Positions 1 to 6,455 of a stretch of 14,940 bases of DNA are shown here, in pieces. The notes under the pieces were generated by a model, which was not told the DNA's origin, did no database searches, and saw only the letters and a program-made list of their open reading frames with translations. The stretch is from Rhodospirillaceae bacterium CCH5-H10 (GTDB lineage Bacteria; Pseudomonadota; Alphaproteobacteria; Reyranellales; Reyranellaceae). The position numbers and the translations under genes are program-made. Location: assembly GCA_001557035.1 (NCBI GenBank), contig LSKJ01000461.1, positions 1 to 14,940 of the forward strand, read 5' to 3'. Position 1 is the first letter of the stretch. Every line of letters starts with the position of its first letter.

Positions 1-335
1 GGCCGCCTGGGCGGCGCCTTGCCGACCGGCGCCCTGTTCGACACCAGCAGGATCTCCGGCACGGAGACGTGGACCGCCTTCAGGTCGGTCAGGTTGTGCC
101 GGTAGTCCTCGACCTCGGGCCCGAAGACCCGGCTCAAGCGGATCAGCAGGTCGGGATCGTCCGAGATGCCGTTCATGCCCTGGATCAGCAGCAGCCCCTT
201 CGCGTCGGCCAGCGCAGCGGGCAGCGCCCCGGGATCGGCCTCGGCCGCCGCCACGATCCGCGCGGCATCGCCGTCGAGCCGCAGCGTCGCGCCGAACGAC
301 GCACCGGGCAGCGGCGCCTCGCGCACGACGTTCAT
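1..335 (-). CDS. TauD/TfdA-family dioxygenase, N-terminal part (cut by window edge)
   Basis: The gene runs off the left edge, so only about 111 N-terminal residues are seen. They begin MNVVREAPLPGASFGATLRL and continue with a segment reading LLLIQGMNGISDDPDLLIRL and then EDYRHNLTDLKAVHVSVPEI. This matches the opening of the Fe(II)/2-oxoglutarate-dependent taurine dioxygenase (TauD/TfdA) family, where a conserved LPGASFG-like stretch precedes the jelly roll. The metal-binding HxD...H lies outside the window, so activity cannot be judged. The ATG overlaps the TGA of the upstream mlrC-like gene by 4 bases (ATGA at 332-335), which implies a shared transcript and translational coupling. Family members oxidise sulfonates, aryloxyalkanoates and many other small acids; the substrate here is unknown. 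Confidence 0.8.
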   Translation of the reverse strand, partial: MNVVREAPLPGASFGATLRLDGDAARIVAAAEADPGALPAALADAKGLLLIQGMNGISDDPDLLIRLSRVFGPEVEDYRHNLTDLKAVHVSVPEILLVSNRAPVGKAPPRR

Positions 336-1843
336 GGCCGCTGCCCCGCATAGGGATCGTTGATGCCGTCGAGCGGCCAGATCGGCCGCCGCAGCTTGGT
401 GAACTTGAGGCGACTGATGTCCGGCGAGCAGATGCCGCCGGAATCGACCAGCACGATCTCGCGGGCGATCGGCGCGTAGGCCGCACGGAAGTGCTGCACG
501 CTCTTCACCACCACCACGCTCTTCGTCCGGGGATCGATGCCCTGGCTCAGGAAGACCTGCAGGTCGATCGTCTGGATGCGGTTGGAGATCGTCACCACGT
601 CGATGCCGCCGATGCGCAGCACCGCGGTCGGCCCCATCGAGGTCTCGACGCCGGCATTCATCGGCCCGTCGTTCTTGAAGGACCCGTCGGACAGCATCTT
701 CACGACGGCTTTCGCCTTTACCGGTCCGCCCATCGAGGGATCGGTGTGGCCGCCCAGCACGACGTCGATCTCGGCGCCGACGCCGGCCTTGATGGCCTGC
801 TGCACCGTGCCGGGATCGAAGATGGTGCCGAAGGCCACGTTCTGGACGTCCGCGTCGATCAGCGCCTGCAGCACCGGGGTCGTGTCGTTGTAGCCGCCGC
901 CGCCGGGATTGTCGGTGCCGTCGGCCACGACGAGCGGTCCGTCCTTGCCGACGCCGGCCCTGGCCGCGGCGATGGCGTCGGAGACGGGGCGGAAGTCCGA
1001 GGAGTTCTCGTCGCGACGCTTCCAGATCTCGTCGAGGATCGCGGCCGCCACCTCCTTGGCGCGCTTCTCGGCGGCCGGCTCATGGCTCACCGCGATCGAG
1101 GGACCGGTGTAGGGAATGTCGGCCCAGGTGAATCCCGCCTGGATGCTGACGACGTTGATGCCCTCTTCCTTCTCGAACGCGTCCGCCTGGGCCAGCAGGT
1201 CGCGCATGAGGCCGGGCTGGGTCGTCTTGCCGTGATCGGCGCCGTCCAGCATCGCCGGCTGGATCAACAGGCACTTCGGGTTCTTCCGGCCCTCCAGCGC
1301 TTCCTGCACCAGCGCCGCCGCCTGGACCGCGCGCTCGTAGCCGTCGATGTGCGGATAGGTGCGGTAGCTCACCAGCGCGTTGGCATGGCGCGCCATCTTC
1401 GCCGTCGCATTGGCGTGCAGGTCCAGCGTGGCGACGACGGGAATGTCCGGCCCGACGATGGCGCGCAGCGCTTCGAGCAGGGCGCCCTCGGCATCGTCCT
1501 CCGTCTCCGTGACGGCCGCGCCGTGCAGCGACAGGCAGATCGCGTCGAGCTTGCCGGCCTTCTTCGCCGCATCGAGGATCAGGTCGCGGATATGCTCCCA
1601 GGTCTCCTTCGTGAGCTTGCCCGAGGGCGTGGCGTTGGCCGCGGCGGCCCAGACCGGCTCCCAGCCGTACTTCTTCACCGAATCGATGTAGCCGCCGACC
1701 TCGTTCCTGGTGCCGGTGAAGCGCGGCACCATCGCCTCGCCCTCGATCAGCCAGCGCTTGCGGTAATCCTCCAGCGTGGTCTTCAGTTTGCTGAAGGTGT
1801 TCGTCTCATGCATGAACTGCGCGATCAGGACGCGGTACGCCAT
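332..1843 (-). CDS. M81-family metallopeptidase (MlrC / microcystinase C family)
   Basis: A 503-residue protein with the full set of MlrC-family motifs: QFMHETNTFS at 9-18, SLHGAAV at 105-111, TLDLHANAT at 139-147, YRTYPHIDGYE at 160-170, DGTDNPGGGG at 308-317, GTIFDPGTV at 339-347 and GGHTDPSMGG at 364-373. Family work on MlrC assigned zinc binding to an Asp-x-His pair and a His 22 residues later; D141, H143 and H165 here have exactly that spacing. MlrC cleaves linearised microcystin, but most M81 proteins occur in bacteria that do not meet this toxin and probably process other small peptides or amides, so no gene symbol is given. The start at 1843 is chosen because the family begins at MAYRVLIAQ and a GGGAG sits 7 bases upstream (1851-1855); an in-frame extension to 1882 would run into the hairpin repeat. 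It overlaps the downstream dioxygenase by ATGA. Confidence 0.9.
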   Translation of the reverse strand: MAYRVLIAQFMHETNTFSKLKTTLEDYRKRWLIEGEAMVPRFTGTRNEVGGYIDSVKKYGWEPVWAAAANATPSGKLTKETWEHIRDLILDAAKKAGKLDAICLSLHGAAVTETEDDAEGALLEALRAIVGPDIPVVATLDLHANATAKMARHANALVSYRTYPHIDGYERAVQAAALVQEALEGRKNPKCLLIQPAMLDGADHGKTTQPGLMRDLLAQADAFEKEEGINVVSIQAGFTWADIPYTGPSIAVSHEPAAEKRAKEVAAAILDEIWKRRDENSSDFRPVSDAIAAARAGVGKDGPLVVADGTDNPGGGGYNDTTPVLQALIDADVQNVAFGTIFDPGTVQQAIKAGVGAEIDVVLGGHTDPSMGGPVKAKAVVKMLSDGSFKNDGPMNAGVETSMGPTAVLRIGGIDVVTISNRIQTIDLQVFLSQGIDPRTKSVVVVKSVQHFRAAYAPIAREIVLVDSGGICSPDISRLKFTKLRRPIWPLDGINDPYAGQRP

Positions 1844-1850
1844 CTCTATA

Positions 1851-1855
1851 CTCCC
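1851..1855 (-). promoter_or_regulatory. Ribosome binding site of the mlrC-like gene
   Basis: GGGAG on the minus strand, 7 bases before the ATG at 1843. It decides the start in favour of 1843 over the longer frame opening at 1882. Confidence 0.6.
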
Positions 1856-1869
1856 GGTCTTCCATCCCT

Positions 1870-1918
1870 CCTCCCCATTCAAATGGGGAGGTGCCCCGTC
1901 ATCGGGGCGGAGGGGTCA
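1870..1918 (+). repeat. REP-like hairpin element, copy A
   Basis: A 49-base unit. It opens with a perfect 9-bp hairpin (CCTCCCCAT, TCAA loop, ATGGGGAGG; 1870-1891), continues with GCCCCG-TCAT-CGGGGC (1893-1908), and ends in CGGAGGGGTCA (1908-1918). The same unit order, with the blocks GGGGAGGTG and CGGAGGGGTCA, recurs on the opposite strand in copy B. Short palindromic interspersed elements of this kind are common between genes of GC-rich alphaproteobacteria. The unit lies between the carboxymuconolactone-decarboxylase-family gene and the mlrC-like gene, and its hairpins could act as transcript stabilisers or partial terminators. Confidence 0.7.
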
Positions 1919-1936
1919 TGCTTGCTTGCAAAGTCT

Positions 1937-2009
1937 TGACCCCTCCGTCGTCGAAGCGGCTTGGCTACAAGCCGCGAGACGCCGACACCTCCCCCGATGA
2001 CGGGGGAGG
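1937..2009 (-). repeat. REP-like hairpin element, copy B (inverted relative to copy A)
   Basis: A 73-base unit read on the minus strand. It opens with a perfect 9-bp hairpin (CCTCCCCCG / CGGGGGAGG, 4-base loop; 1988-2009), then GGTG, then a second perfect 8-bp hairpin (GCGGCTTG / CAAGCCGC, 4-base loop; 1956-1975), and ends with CGGAGGGGTCA (1937-1947). That last block is an 11-base exact inverted match to the end of copy A, 18 bases away. Copy B begins 10 bases past the stop of the carboxymuconolactone-decarboxylase-family gene, so on that transcript it would form a strong stem-loop, without a following T run. Confidence 0.7.
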
Positions 2010-2019
2010 CAATCAATCG

Positions 2020-2568
2020 CTAGAGCTTTGCCGTCTTGAGCCACTCCGCCTGGCCTTCCTCGCCATCGACGCCCATCGATTCGAGGAAGCGGCAGACCAT
2101 CATGTAGTAGCCGATGGTGAGCGTGAGCTCGACCAGCGCGCCCGGCGTGAGGAAGGCCTGCACCGCCTTCAGGGTCTTGTCCGATGCCCGGACGTTGCGC
2201 ACCACGTCGTCGGTGTAGCGCAGCACGGCCTTCTCGTTCTCGTCGAAGGCCGGCGCCTCGATGGTGGCGTCGCGCAGGGCGGCGATCTTCTCTTCGGTCA
2301 CGCCGACTTCGCGGCCGATGCGCTCGTGCTGGAACACTTCGTAGGCGGTGCGGCTCAGGCGCCCGACCCGGATGATCGCCAGCTCGCGCAGCACCGGGTT
2401 CAGTTCGCAGCGATAGAGCAGCCCGTTGCCCATCCGCAGGAAGCCCTTCGCGCCCTGCTCCGAGTGCGCCAGCATCCGGTAGATGTTGAGCATCGGATTG
2501 AGCTTGCCGAGCAGTTCGGCATGCTTGCCCGTGGCGTTTTCGACTTCGTAGTACGGAATGCGTGACAT
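2020..2568 (-). CDS. Carboxymuconolactone decarboxylase (CMD/AhpD-like) family protein
   Basis: A 182-residue, mostly helical protein with the family core NPVLRELAIIRVGRLSRTAY (residues 57-76) followed by EVFQHERIGREVGVTEEKIAALRD. In AhpD and related peroxidase-type members this stretch carries a CxxC pair; here the equivalent residues (about 73-77, RTAYE) hold no cysteine, while H81 of the conserved QHE is kept. It therefore belongs to the cysteine-free YE..QHE branch and should not be called an alkylhydroperoxidase. Its reaction is unknown; decarboxylase or lactone/peroxide handling are only family associations. ATG at 2568 is preceded by a GAGAGG-type ribosome binding site. It lies 56 bases downstream of the ECF sigma/ChrR pair on the same strand, so it may be co-transcribed with it or be one of its targets. 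Confidence 0.85.
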   Translation of the reverse strand: MSRIPYYEVENATGKHAELLGKLNPMLNIYRMLAHSEQGAKGFLRMGNGLLYRCELNPVLRELAIIRVGRLSRTAYEVFQHERIGREVGVTEEKIAALRDATIEAPAFDENEKAVLRYTDDVVRNVRASDKTLKAVQAFLTPGALVELTLTIGYYMMVCRFLESMGVDGEEGQAEWLKTAKL

Positions 2569-2624
2569 GGGGTCCTCTCCTCAGGTCTCAAACCTGAAGG
2601 GAAGCCCCAGCGGGGTCAACGCTC

Positions 2625-3290
2625 TCAGATCAAGCCGCGACTGACCAGCGGATTGAGCCAGCGGCCCCACGGCCCCGTCAGCACGATCGGCTTCTCGACC
2701 ACGATCATCGCGATGCACGGCTCGCCCGGATCGGCTATCGGTTCGTGACGGACGGAGCCCGGACCGACGGCGAAATCACCGACGCCGTAGTTGCCGGTTG
2801 CGTCGGTGTAGCCGCCCTGCAGGACGACCGTGTACTCGTAGCCGGAATGCTTGTGCTCGGGCAGCCCTCGTCCGGATTCCAGCCGCAGCAGCGACACCCG
2901 ATGGAAGTCACCCGGCAGGTCGAGCCGGATCTCGTCGAACTTGCCCATGACGCGGCGCCAATCCATGCCCGGCCGCAGATGGGGCACCAGGGGGGCCGGC
3001 GCCCATTCGAAGCCCGGGTGGCGACGACGGGGCAACGCCGGTTTCGGCTCGACCGGGACATCGTCCAGCCGCGCGAGCGTGCGCTCGAGTGCCGCGTCCA
3101 GGCCGGCCTCCATGCCGGCGGCGGGTTCGCGCTCCAGCAGCGCGCCACCGAGGGCGCCCAGCCGCTCGACGGTCTGCCGGGCCTCCGGATCCAGCGCCAC
3201 ATGCAGCGCGACCGCGAGTTCCGGCCCGGCCGGAAGGGAACCCGCAGCGTAATCCAGTAACAGTTCTTCGGGCGCCGGATGGCGGCTCAT
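2625..3290 (-). CDS. ChrR-like cupin anti-sigma factor
   Basis: A 221-residue protein in two parts. Residues 1-55 resemble the anti-sigma domain of ChrR (HPAPEELLLDYAAGSLPAGP at 4-23, then ALHVALDPEARQ at 28-39). Residues 95-200 are a cupin with H146, H148 and E152 in PEHKHSGYEYTVVL and H182 in SVRHEP, matching the His, His, Glu, His metal set of the ChrR C-terminal domain. In ChrR the N-terminal zinc is held by two His and a CxxC; here H4 and H30 remain but both cysteines are gone (D34 and A37). The protein should bind and silence the sigma factor encoded just upstream, releasing it upon oxidative or singlet-oxygen-like stress, but N-terminal zinc binding is doubtful. Its ATG overlaps the sigma gene's TGA (ATGA at 3287-3290), as usual for such pairs. 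Confidence 0.85.
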   Translation of the reverse strand: MSRHPAPEELLLDYAAGSLPAGPELAVALHVALDPEARQTVERLGALGGALLEREPAAGMEAGLDAALERTLARLDDVPVEPKPALPRRRHPGFEWAPAPLVPHLRPGMDWRRVMGKFDEIRLDLPGDFHRVSLLRLESGRGLPEHKHSGYEYTVVLQGGYTDATGNYGVGDFAVGPGSVRHEPIADPGEPCIAMIVVEKPIVLTGPWGRWLNPLVSRGLI

Positions 3291-3844
3291 GACTCGTCTC
3301 TCTCCAGGGCATCCCTCAGGCGTCCCAGCGCCAGGCGGATGCGCGACTTCACCGTTCCCAAGGGCAGCTTCAACTCCTCGGCGATGGCCGTATGAGTCTT
3401 GTCCTCGAAGAATGCCTTTTCGATCACCACCAGTTGATCGGGGGACAGGCCCGAGAGCAGCTCCTTCATCCTCGTGTACGTTTGACCCGCCAGAACGGAT
3501 TTGTCGGCATCCTCTTCTTCCGGCGCAAAAACCGTGAGCCAGTCCTCGGTGTCGATGGCCGGCCGGTTGTTGCGCCGCAGCAGGTCGATCCGCTTGTTGC
3601 GGGCGATCGTGTACAGCCAGGTGGTTGCCGACGCCCGGGTCCGGTCGAAGCTGGCGGCCTTGCGCCAGACCATGATCAGGGCCTCCTGCGCCACTTCCTG
3701 CGCGGCCTCTGCATCGGCACCGCCGCGCATGATGAAGGCCTTCACGCGCGGCGCGAAGTGATTGAAAAGTCTGGCAAAAGCAGCGCGATCCTGACGGGTC
3801 GCGATGGCTTCGATCAGATCGGCGGCCTCGTCGGCTGAAAGCAT
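3287..3844 (-). CDS. ECF RNA polymerase sigma factor (RpoE/ChrR-partner, ECF11-like)
   Basis: A 185-residue sigma-70 family protein with only regions 2 and 4. Region 2 spans about 22-91 (AFARLFNHFAPRVKAFIMRG, EVAQEALIMVWRKAASFDRT, TWLYTIARNKRIDLLRR). Region 4 spans about 125-180, with the helix-turn-helix HTAIAEELKLPLGTVKSRIR at 151-170. A partner gene for a ChrR-like cupin anti-sigma follows with a 4-base overlap, the layout of the RpoE-ChrR group that answers singlet oxygen in photosynthetic and other alphaproteobacteria. I chose the ATG at 3844; an in-frame GTG at 3877 would add 11 residues but overlap the preceding peptidase gene. No clear ECF-type promoter was recognised upstream, where the sequence is the 3' end of that peptidase gene. 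Confidence 0.9.
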   Translation of the reverse strand: MLSADEAADLIEAIATRQDRAAFARLFNHFAPRVKAFIMRGGADAEAAQEVAQEALIMVWRKAASFDRTRASATTWLYTIARNKRIDLLRRNNRPAIDTEDWLTVFAPEEEDADKSVLAGQTYTRMKELLSGLSPDQLVVIEKAFFEDKTHTAIAEELKLPLGTVKSRIRLALGRLRDALERDES

Positions 3845-3854
3845 CGGTTCGAGT

Positions 3855-5252
3855 TTACCCCGGCCGGCCCTGAGCACCCAAATCCCAGAACAGTCCGGTC
3901 ATGAGGCGCAGCCCGTCGCGCGCCACCGGCGCCAGCAGGTGCTCGTCCGGGGCATGCTGCGAGCAGGCGGCGTAGGAATGCGGCACCCAGACCGTCGGCA
4001 GCCCCAGAATGTCGGTGAAGACCTCGTTGGGCAGCGACCCGCCCAGGTTGGGCAGCATGTTGGGCTTCTGCCCTACCGTCTTCTCGATCGAGCTCGAGGC
4101 GAACCTGGCCCAGGGGTTCTCCGGGTCCAGCCGCGTCGCATTCATGATCACGTCGCGCGCCTGGGCGATTTCGATCATGCCGAAGCCGTGCTTGTCGAGG
4201 TGGCGGCGCAGCGCCGGAATGATCTCGTGCGGGTCGGTCCCGACGACGAACCGCAGTTGGCAGTAAGCGACCGCGCTGGGCGGGATGGCGTTGACCGGCC
4301 GGTCGGGATTGCCGGTCTTGAAGGCCAGCACCTCGAAGCTGTTCCAGCCGAACACGCGCTCGACCGGCGTCAGCGACTTCTCGCCCCAGTCCTCGTTGAT
4401 CTCGGGCGCGCCTTCGCCGGCATCGACGTGGGCGTCGGCCAGCGCCGCGCGGATCGAGTTGGTCAGCGTCTTCGGACGCCATTCCGGCACTTTGATCTGG
4501 CCGCGCTCGTCGGTGATGGTCGCCAGGGCGTGGGCCATGATGATCCCGGGGTTAGCCAGCAGCCCGCCCCAGTTGCCGGAATGATGGCCGCCCTCGCGCA
4601 TCGTGAGGGAGAGGTTGAAGTTCAGCGTGCCGCGGGTGCCGCCGAAGATGGTCGGCCGGCGATGGTCGAGGCGCGGTCCGTCCGACGCGATCAGCGCATC
4701 GGCCTTGAGCGCGTCCTTGTTGGCCTTGCAGAAGTCGGCAAGGCCCGGCGAGCCGGTCTCCTCGCCGGTCTCGATCAGGATGGTCGAGTTGAAACCCAGC
4801 GAACCGCCGCGCTCCTGCATCACGCAGGCGAGTGCCGCGATGTTGATCGTGTGCTGGCCCTTGTTGTCGGCCGTGCCGCGGCCGTACATCTTCTCGCCCT
4901 CGATCACGATCTTCCAGGGCGACAGGCCCGAACGCCACTGCTCTTCCTGGCCGCGGATCACGTCGCCGTGCCCATAAGTGAGAACGGTCGGCCTGGCGGG
5001 ATCCTCCACCCGGCGGGCGATCAGGAACGGACCGTACTCGCTGCGCGGATTGGGCAGCACGGTGCAGTCATAGCCGAGCTTCTGCAGCGACCCGGTCATC
5101 TCGCCCGAGACGTACTCCTGCAGGGCGGGCATCGAGTCCTGCTCCTGGCTGGTCGTGGGGATGGCCACCCGCCGCTGCAGCTCCTCGAGGAAGCCACCAT
5201 CGTCGAAATATTTCTCTGCGCGGGCGATCGCGCCATCCCGTGTCCCGGTCAT
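3855..5252 (-). CDS. M20-family metallopeptidase (dipeptidase / deacylase type)
   Basis: A 465-residue cytosolic enzyme with the complete di-metal M20 signature: H95 and D97 in TYGHGDVIRG, D129 in YGRGTADNKGQ (bridging Asp), E164-E165 in ETGEETGSPG (catalytic base plus ligand), D191 in SDGPRLD, and H433 in SQHAPDEH. The lid/dimerisation domain lies between about 200 and 330, with the typical GGHHSGNWGG at 221-230. The length and the lid fit dipeptidases and CNDP-like enzymes rather than the shorter aminoacylases. The substrate is unknown. ATG at 5252 has AGGGA 5 bases upstream; the open frame continues to 5525, but that extension would cross the divergent dehydrogenase gene. It lies 10 bases before the ECF sigma gene and may share its transcript, and it is divergent from the dehydrogenase across a 54-base gap. 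Confidence 0.9.
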   Translation of the reverse strand: MTGTRDGAIARAEKYFDDGGFLEELQRRVAIPTTSQEQDSMPALQEYVSGEMTGSLQKLGYDCTVLPNPRSEYGPFLIARRVEDPARPTVLTYGHGDVIRGQEEQWRSGLSPWKIVIEGEKMYGRGTADNKGQHTINIAALACVMQERGGSLGFNSTILIETGEETGSPGLADFCKANKDALKADALIASDGPRLDHRRPTIFGGTRGTLNFNLSLTMREGGHHSGNWGGLLANPGIIMAHALATITDERGQIKVPEWRPKTLTNSIRAALADAHVDAGEGAPEINEDWGEKSLTPVERVFGWNSFEVLAFKTGNPDRPVNAIPPSAVAYCQLRFVVGTDPHEIIPALRRHLDKHGFGMIEIAQARDVIMNATRLDPENPWARFASSSIEKTVGQKPNMLPNLGGSLPNEVFTDILGLPTVWVPHSYAACSQHAPDEHLLAPVARDGLRLMTGLFWDLGAQGRPG

Positions 5253-5306
5253 GCTTTCCCTTGCCTGTTTTCGCCGCCACGATAGCAAAATTACAGGGAG
5301 AAGAGC
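5253..5306. promoter_or_regulatory. Divergent intergenic region between M20 peptidase and dehydrogenase
   Basis: This 54-base gap must hold the transcription signals for two divergent genes, or these reach into the genes. It carries both ribosome binding sites (AGGGAG at 5295-5300 for the plus gene; AGGGA close to 5257-5261 for the minus gene) and an AT-rich core, GATAGCAAAATTAC. A loose sigma-70 reading on the plus strand is TTGCCT (5261-5266), 16 bases, TAGCAA (5283-5288), but the -10 match is poor. Confidence 0.3.
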
Positions 5307-6452
5307 ATGACCGCTTCGGGCCGCATCGTTTTCAGCAGGATGGAAGAAGTAATCTTCGGCCGGCCCGCCGCCGAGGCCGTCGCCGGGCTGGTCGAGCGCC
5401 AGGGTGCGGCCCGAGTCTTTCTCATGGTGAGCGGCACGCTGAACCGCGAAACCGACGAGATCGAGAAGCTGCGCCGGGCGCTGGGCAACAAGTGCGTCGG
5501 CACCTTCGACAAGATGCCCGCCCATTCACCGCGCAGCGCCGTGGTCGCCGCGGCCGAACAGGCGCGCGAGGCCCGCGCCGACCTCATCGTCACCTTGGGC
5601 GGCGGCTCGATCACCGACGCCGCCAAGGCCGTCCAGCTCTGCCTCTCCAACGACGTCCGCACGGTCGACGACATGGACCGGATCCGTGGCCAGGCCGACG
5701 TGAAGCCTCCCACCGTGCGCCAGATCTCGATCCCGACGACACTCTCCGCCGGCGAATTCTCCGCCATCGCCGGCGTCACCAACGAGGCGACCAAGGTGAA
5801 GGAGATGTTCCGCCATCCCCTGACCATTCCGCAGGCCGTCATCCTCGATCCCGAGGTGACTCGCCACACGCCGATGTGGCTCCTGCTCTCGACCGGCATC
5901 CGCGCCGTCGATCACTGCGTGGAGGGCGTCTGCTCCAACGAGTCGAACGAATTCAGCAACGCCTCGTCGCTGCATGGCCTGTCGCTGCTGGCGCGCGGCC
6001 TGGCGCGGGTGAAGGCCGATCCTTCCGACATGGCGGCGCGGCTCGACTGCCAGACCGGCTCCTGGCTCTCGATGGCGGGCATCGCGGCCGGCGTGCCGAT
6101 GGGCGCCAGCCACGGCATCGGCTACGTGCTGGGCGCCGTGTTCGACGTTCCCCACGGCCACACCTCCTGCATCATGCTTCCGTGGGTCATGCGCTGGAAC
6201 AAGCCCGCCAATGCCGATCGTCAGGCGCTGATCGCCAATGCGATGGGCCATCCCGGCGAGGATGCCGGCGACGTGCTCGACCGGTTCATCCGCGGCCTCG
6301 ACATGCCGCGCACCCTCTCCGACGTGAAGATCGGCCGCGAGCATTTCGACCGCATCGCCCAGCAGGCGATGGGCACGCCGTGGGTGCCGCGCAATCCGCG
6401 CCCGATCCCGACGCCGGCCGAGGTGAAGGAGATCCTGGAACTGGCGGCCTGA
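5307..6452 (+). CDS. Iron-type alcohol dehydrogenase / maleylacetate reductase-like protein
   Basis: A 381-residue protein of the Fe-ADH fold. The N-terminal nucleotide-binding half has VTLGGGSITDAAKA (95-108) and SIPTTLSAGEFSAIAGVTNE (141-160). The C-terminal helical half has the metal-site motifs AVDHCVEG (H203), GASHGIGYVLG (H269) and DVPHGHTSCIMLP (H283). Aligned by motif with FucO-type dehydrogenases (Asp196, His200, His263, His277), the three histidines are kept, but the Asp position is R199 and the His267 position is Y273. Maleylacetate reductases also lack the Asp, so a reductase of that branch, or another NAD(P)H-dependent enzyme, is more likely than a classical iron alcohol dehydrogenase. 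Its ATG has AGGGAG 6 bases upstream. No ring-cleavage genes are nearby to support a chlorocatechol pathway. Confidence 0.85.
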   Translation: MTASGRIVFSRMEEVIFGRPAAEAVAGLVERQGAARVFLMVSGTLNRETDEIEKLRRALGNKCVGTFDKMPAHSPRSAVVAAAEQAREARADLIVTLGGGSITDAAKAVQLCLSNDVRTVDDMDRIRGQADVKPPTVRQISIPTTLSAGEFSAIAGVTNEATKVKEMFRHPLTIPQAVILDPEVTRHTPMWLLLSTGIRAVDHCVEGVCSNESNEFSNASSLHGLSLLARGLARVKADPSDMAARLDCQTGSWLSMAGIAAGVPMGASHGIGYVLGAVFDVPHGHTSCIMLPWVMRWNKPANADRQALIANAMGHPGEDAGDVLDRFIRGLDMPRTLSDVKIGREHFDRIAQQAMGTPWVPRNPRPIPTPAEVKEILELAA

Positions 6453-6455
6453 GCG

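Noticed and set aside
1844..1882. N-terminal extension of the mlrC-like protein by 13 residues
   Set aside because: It would run into the hairpin repeat, and a GGGAG ribosome site stands just before the family-typical MAYRVLIAQ start.
491..1939. Long plus-strand open frame of 482 codons opposite the mlrC-like gene
   Set aside because: It is antisense to a gene with full M81 motifs and its product is His/Arg/Gly/Val-rich low-complexity sequence, typical of a GC-rich shadow frame.
1870..2009. CRISPR array
   Set aside because: The repeats are inverted palindromes with unlike inner parts, not evenly spaced direct repeats, and there are no cas genes.
2581..2616. Hairpins TCAGGT-CTCAA-ACCTGA and CCCC-AGC-GGGG between the ChrR-like and CMD-family genes as a terminator
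   Set aside because: The stems are only 6 and 4 bp and neither is followed by a T run on the minus strand; a terminator is not supported.
3804..5285. Plus-strand open frame of 493 codons opposite the M20 peptidase
   Set aside because: The peptidase on the other strand has every catalytic residue; this frame is its mirror.
5253..5525. N-terminal extension of the M20 peptidase by 91 residues
   Set aside because: It would lie opposite the start of the divergent dehydrogenase, lacks family similarity, and ATG 5252 has its own ribosome site.
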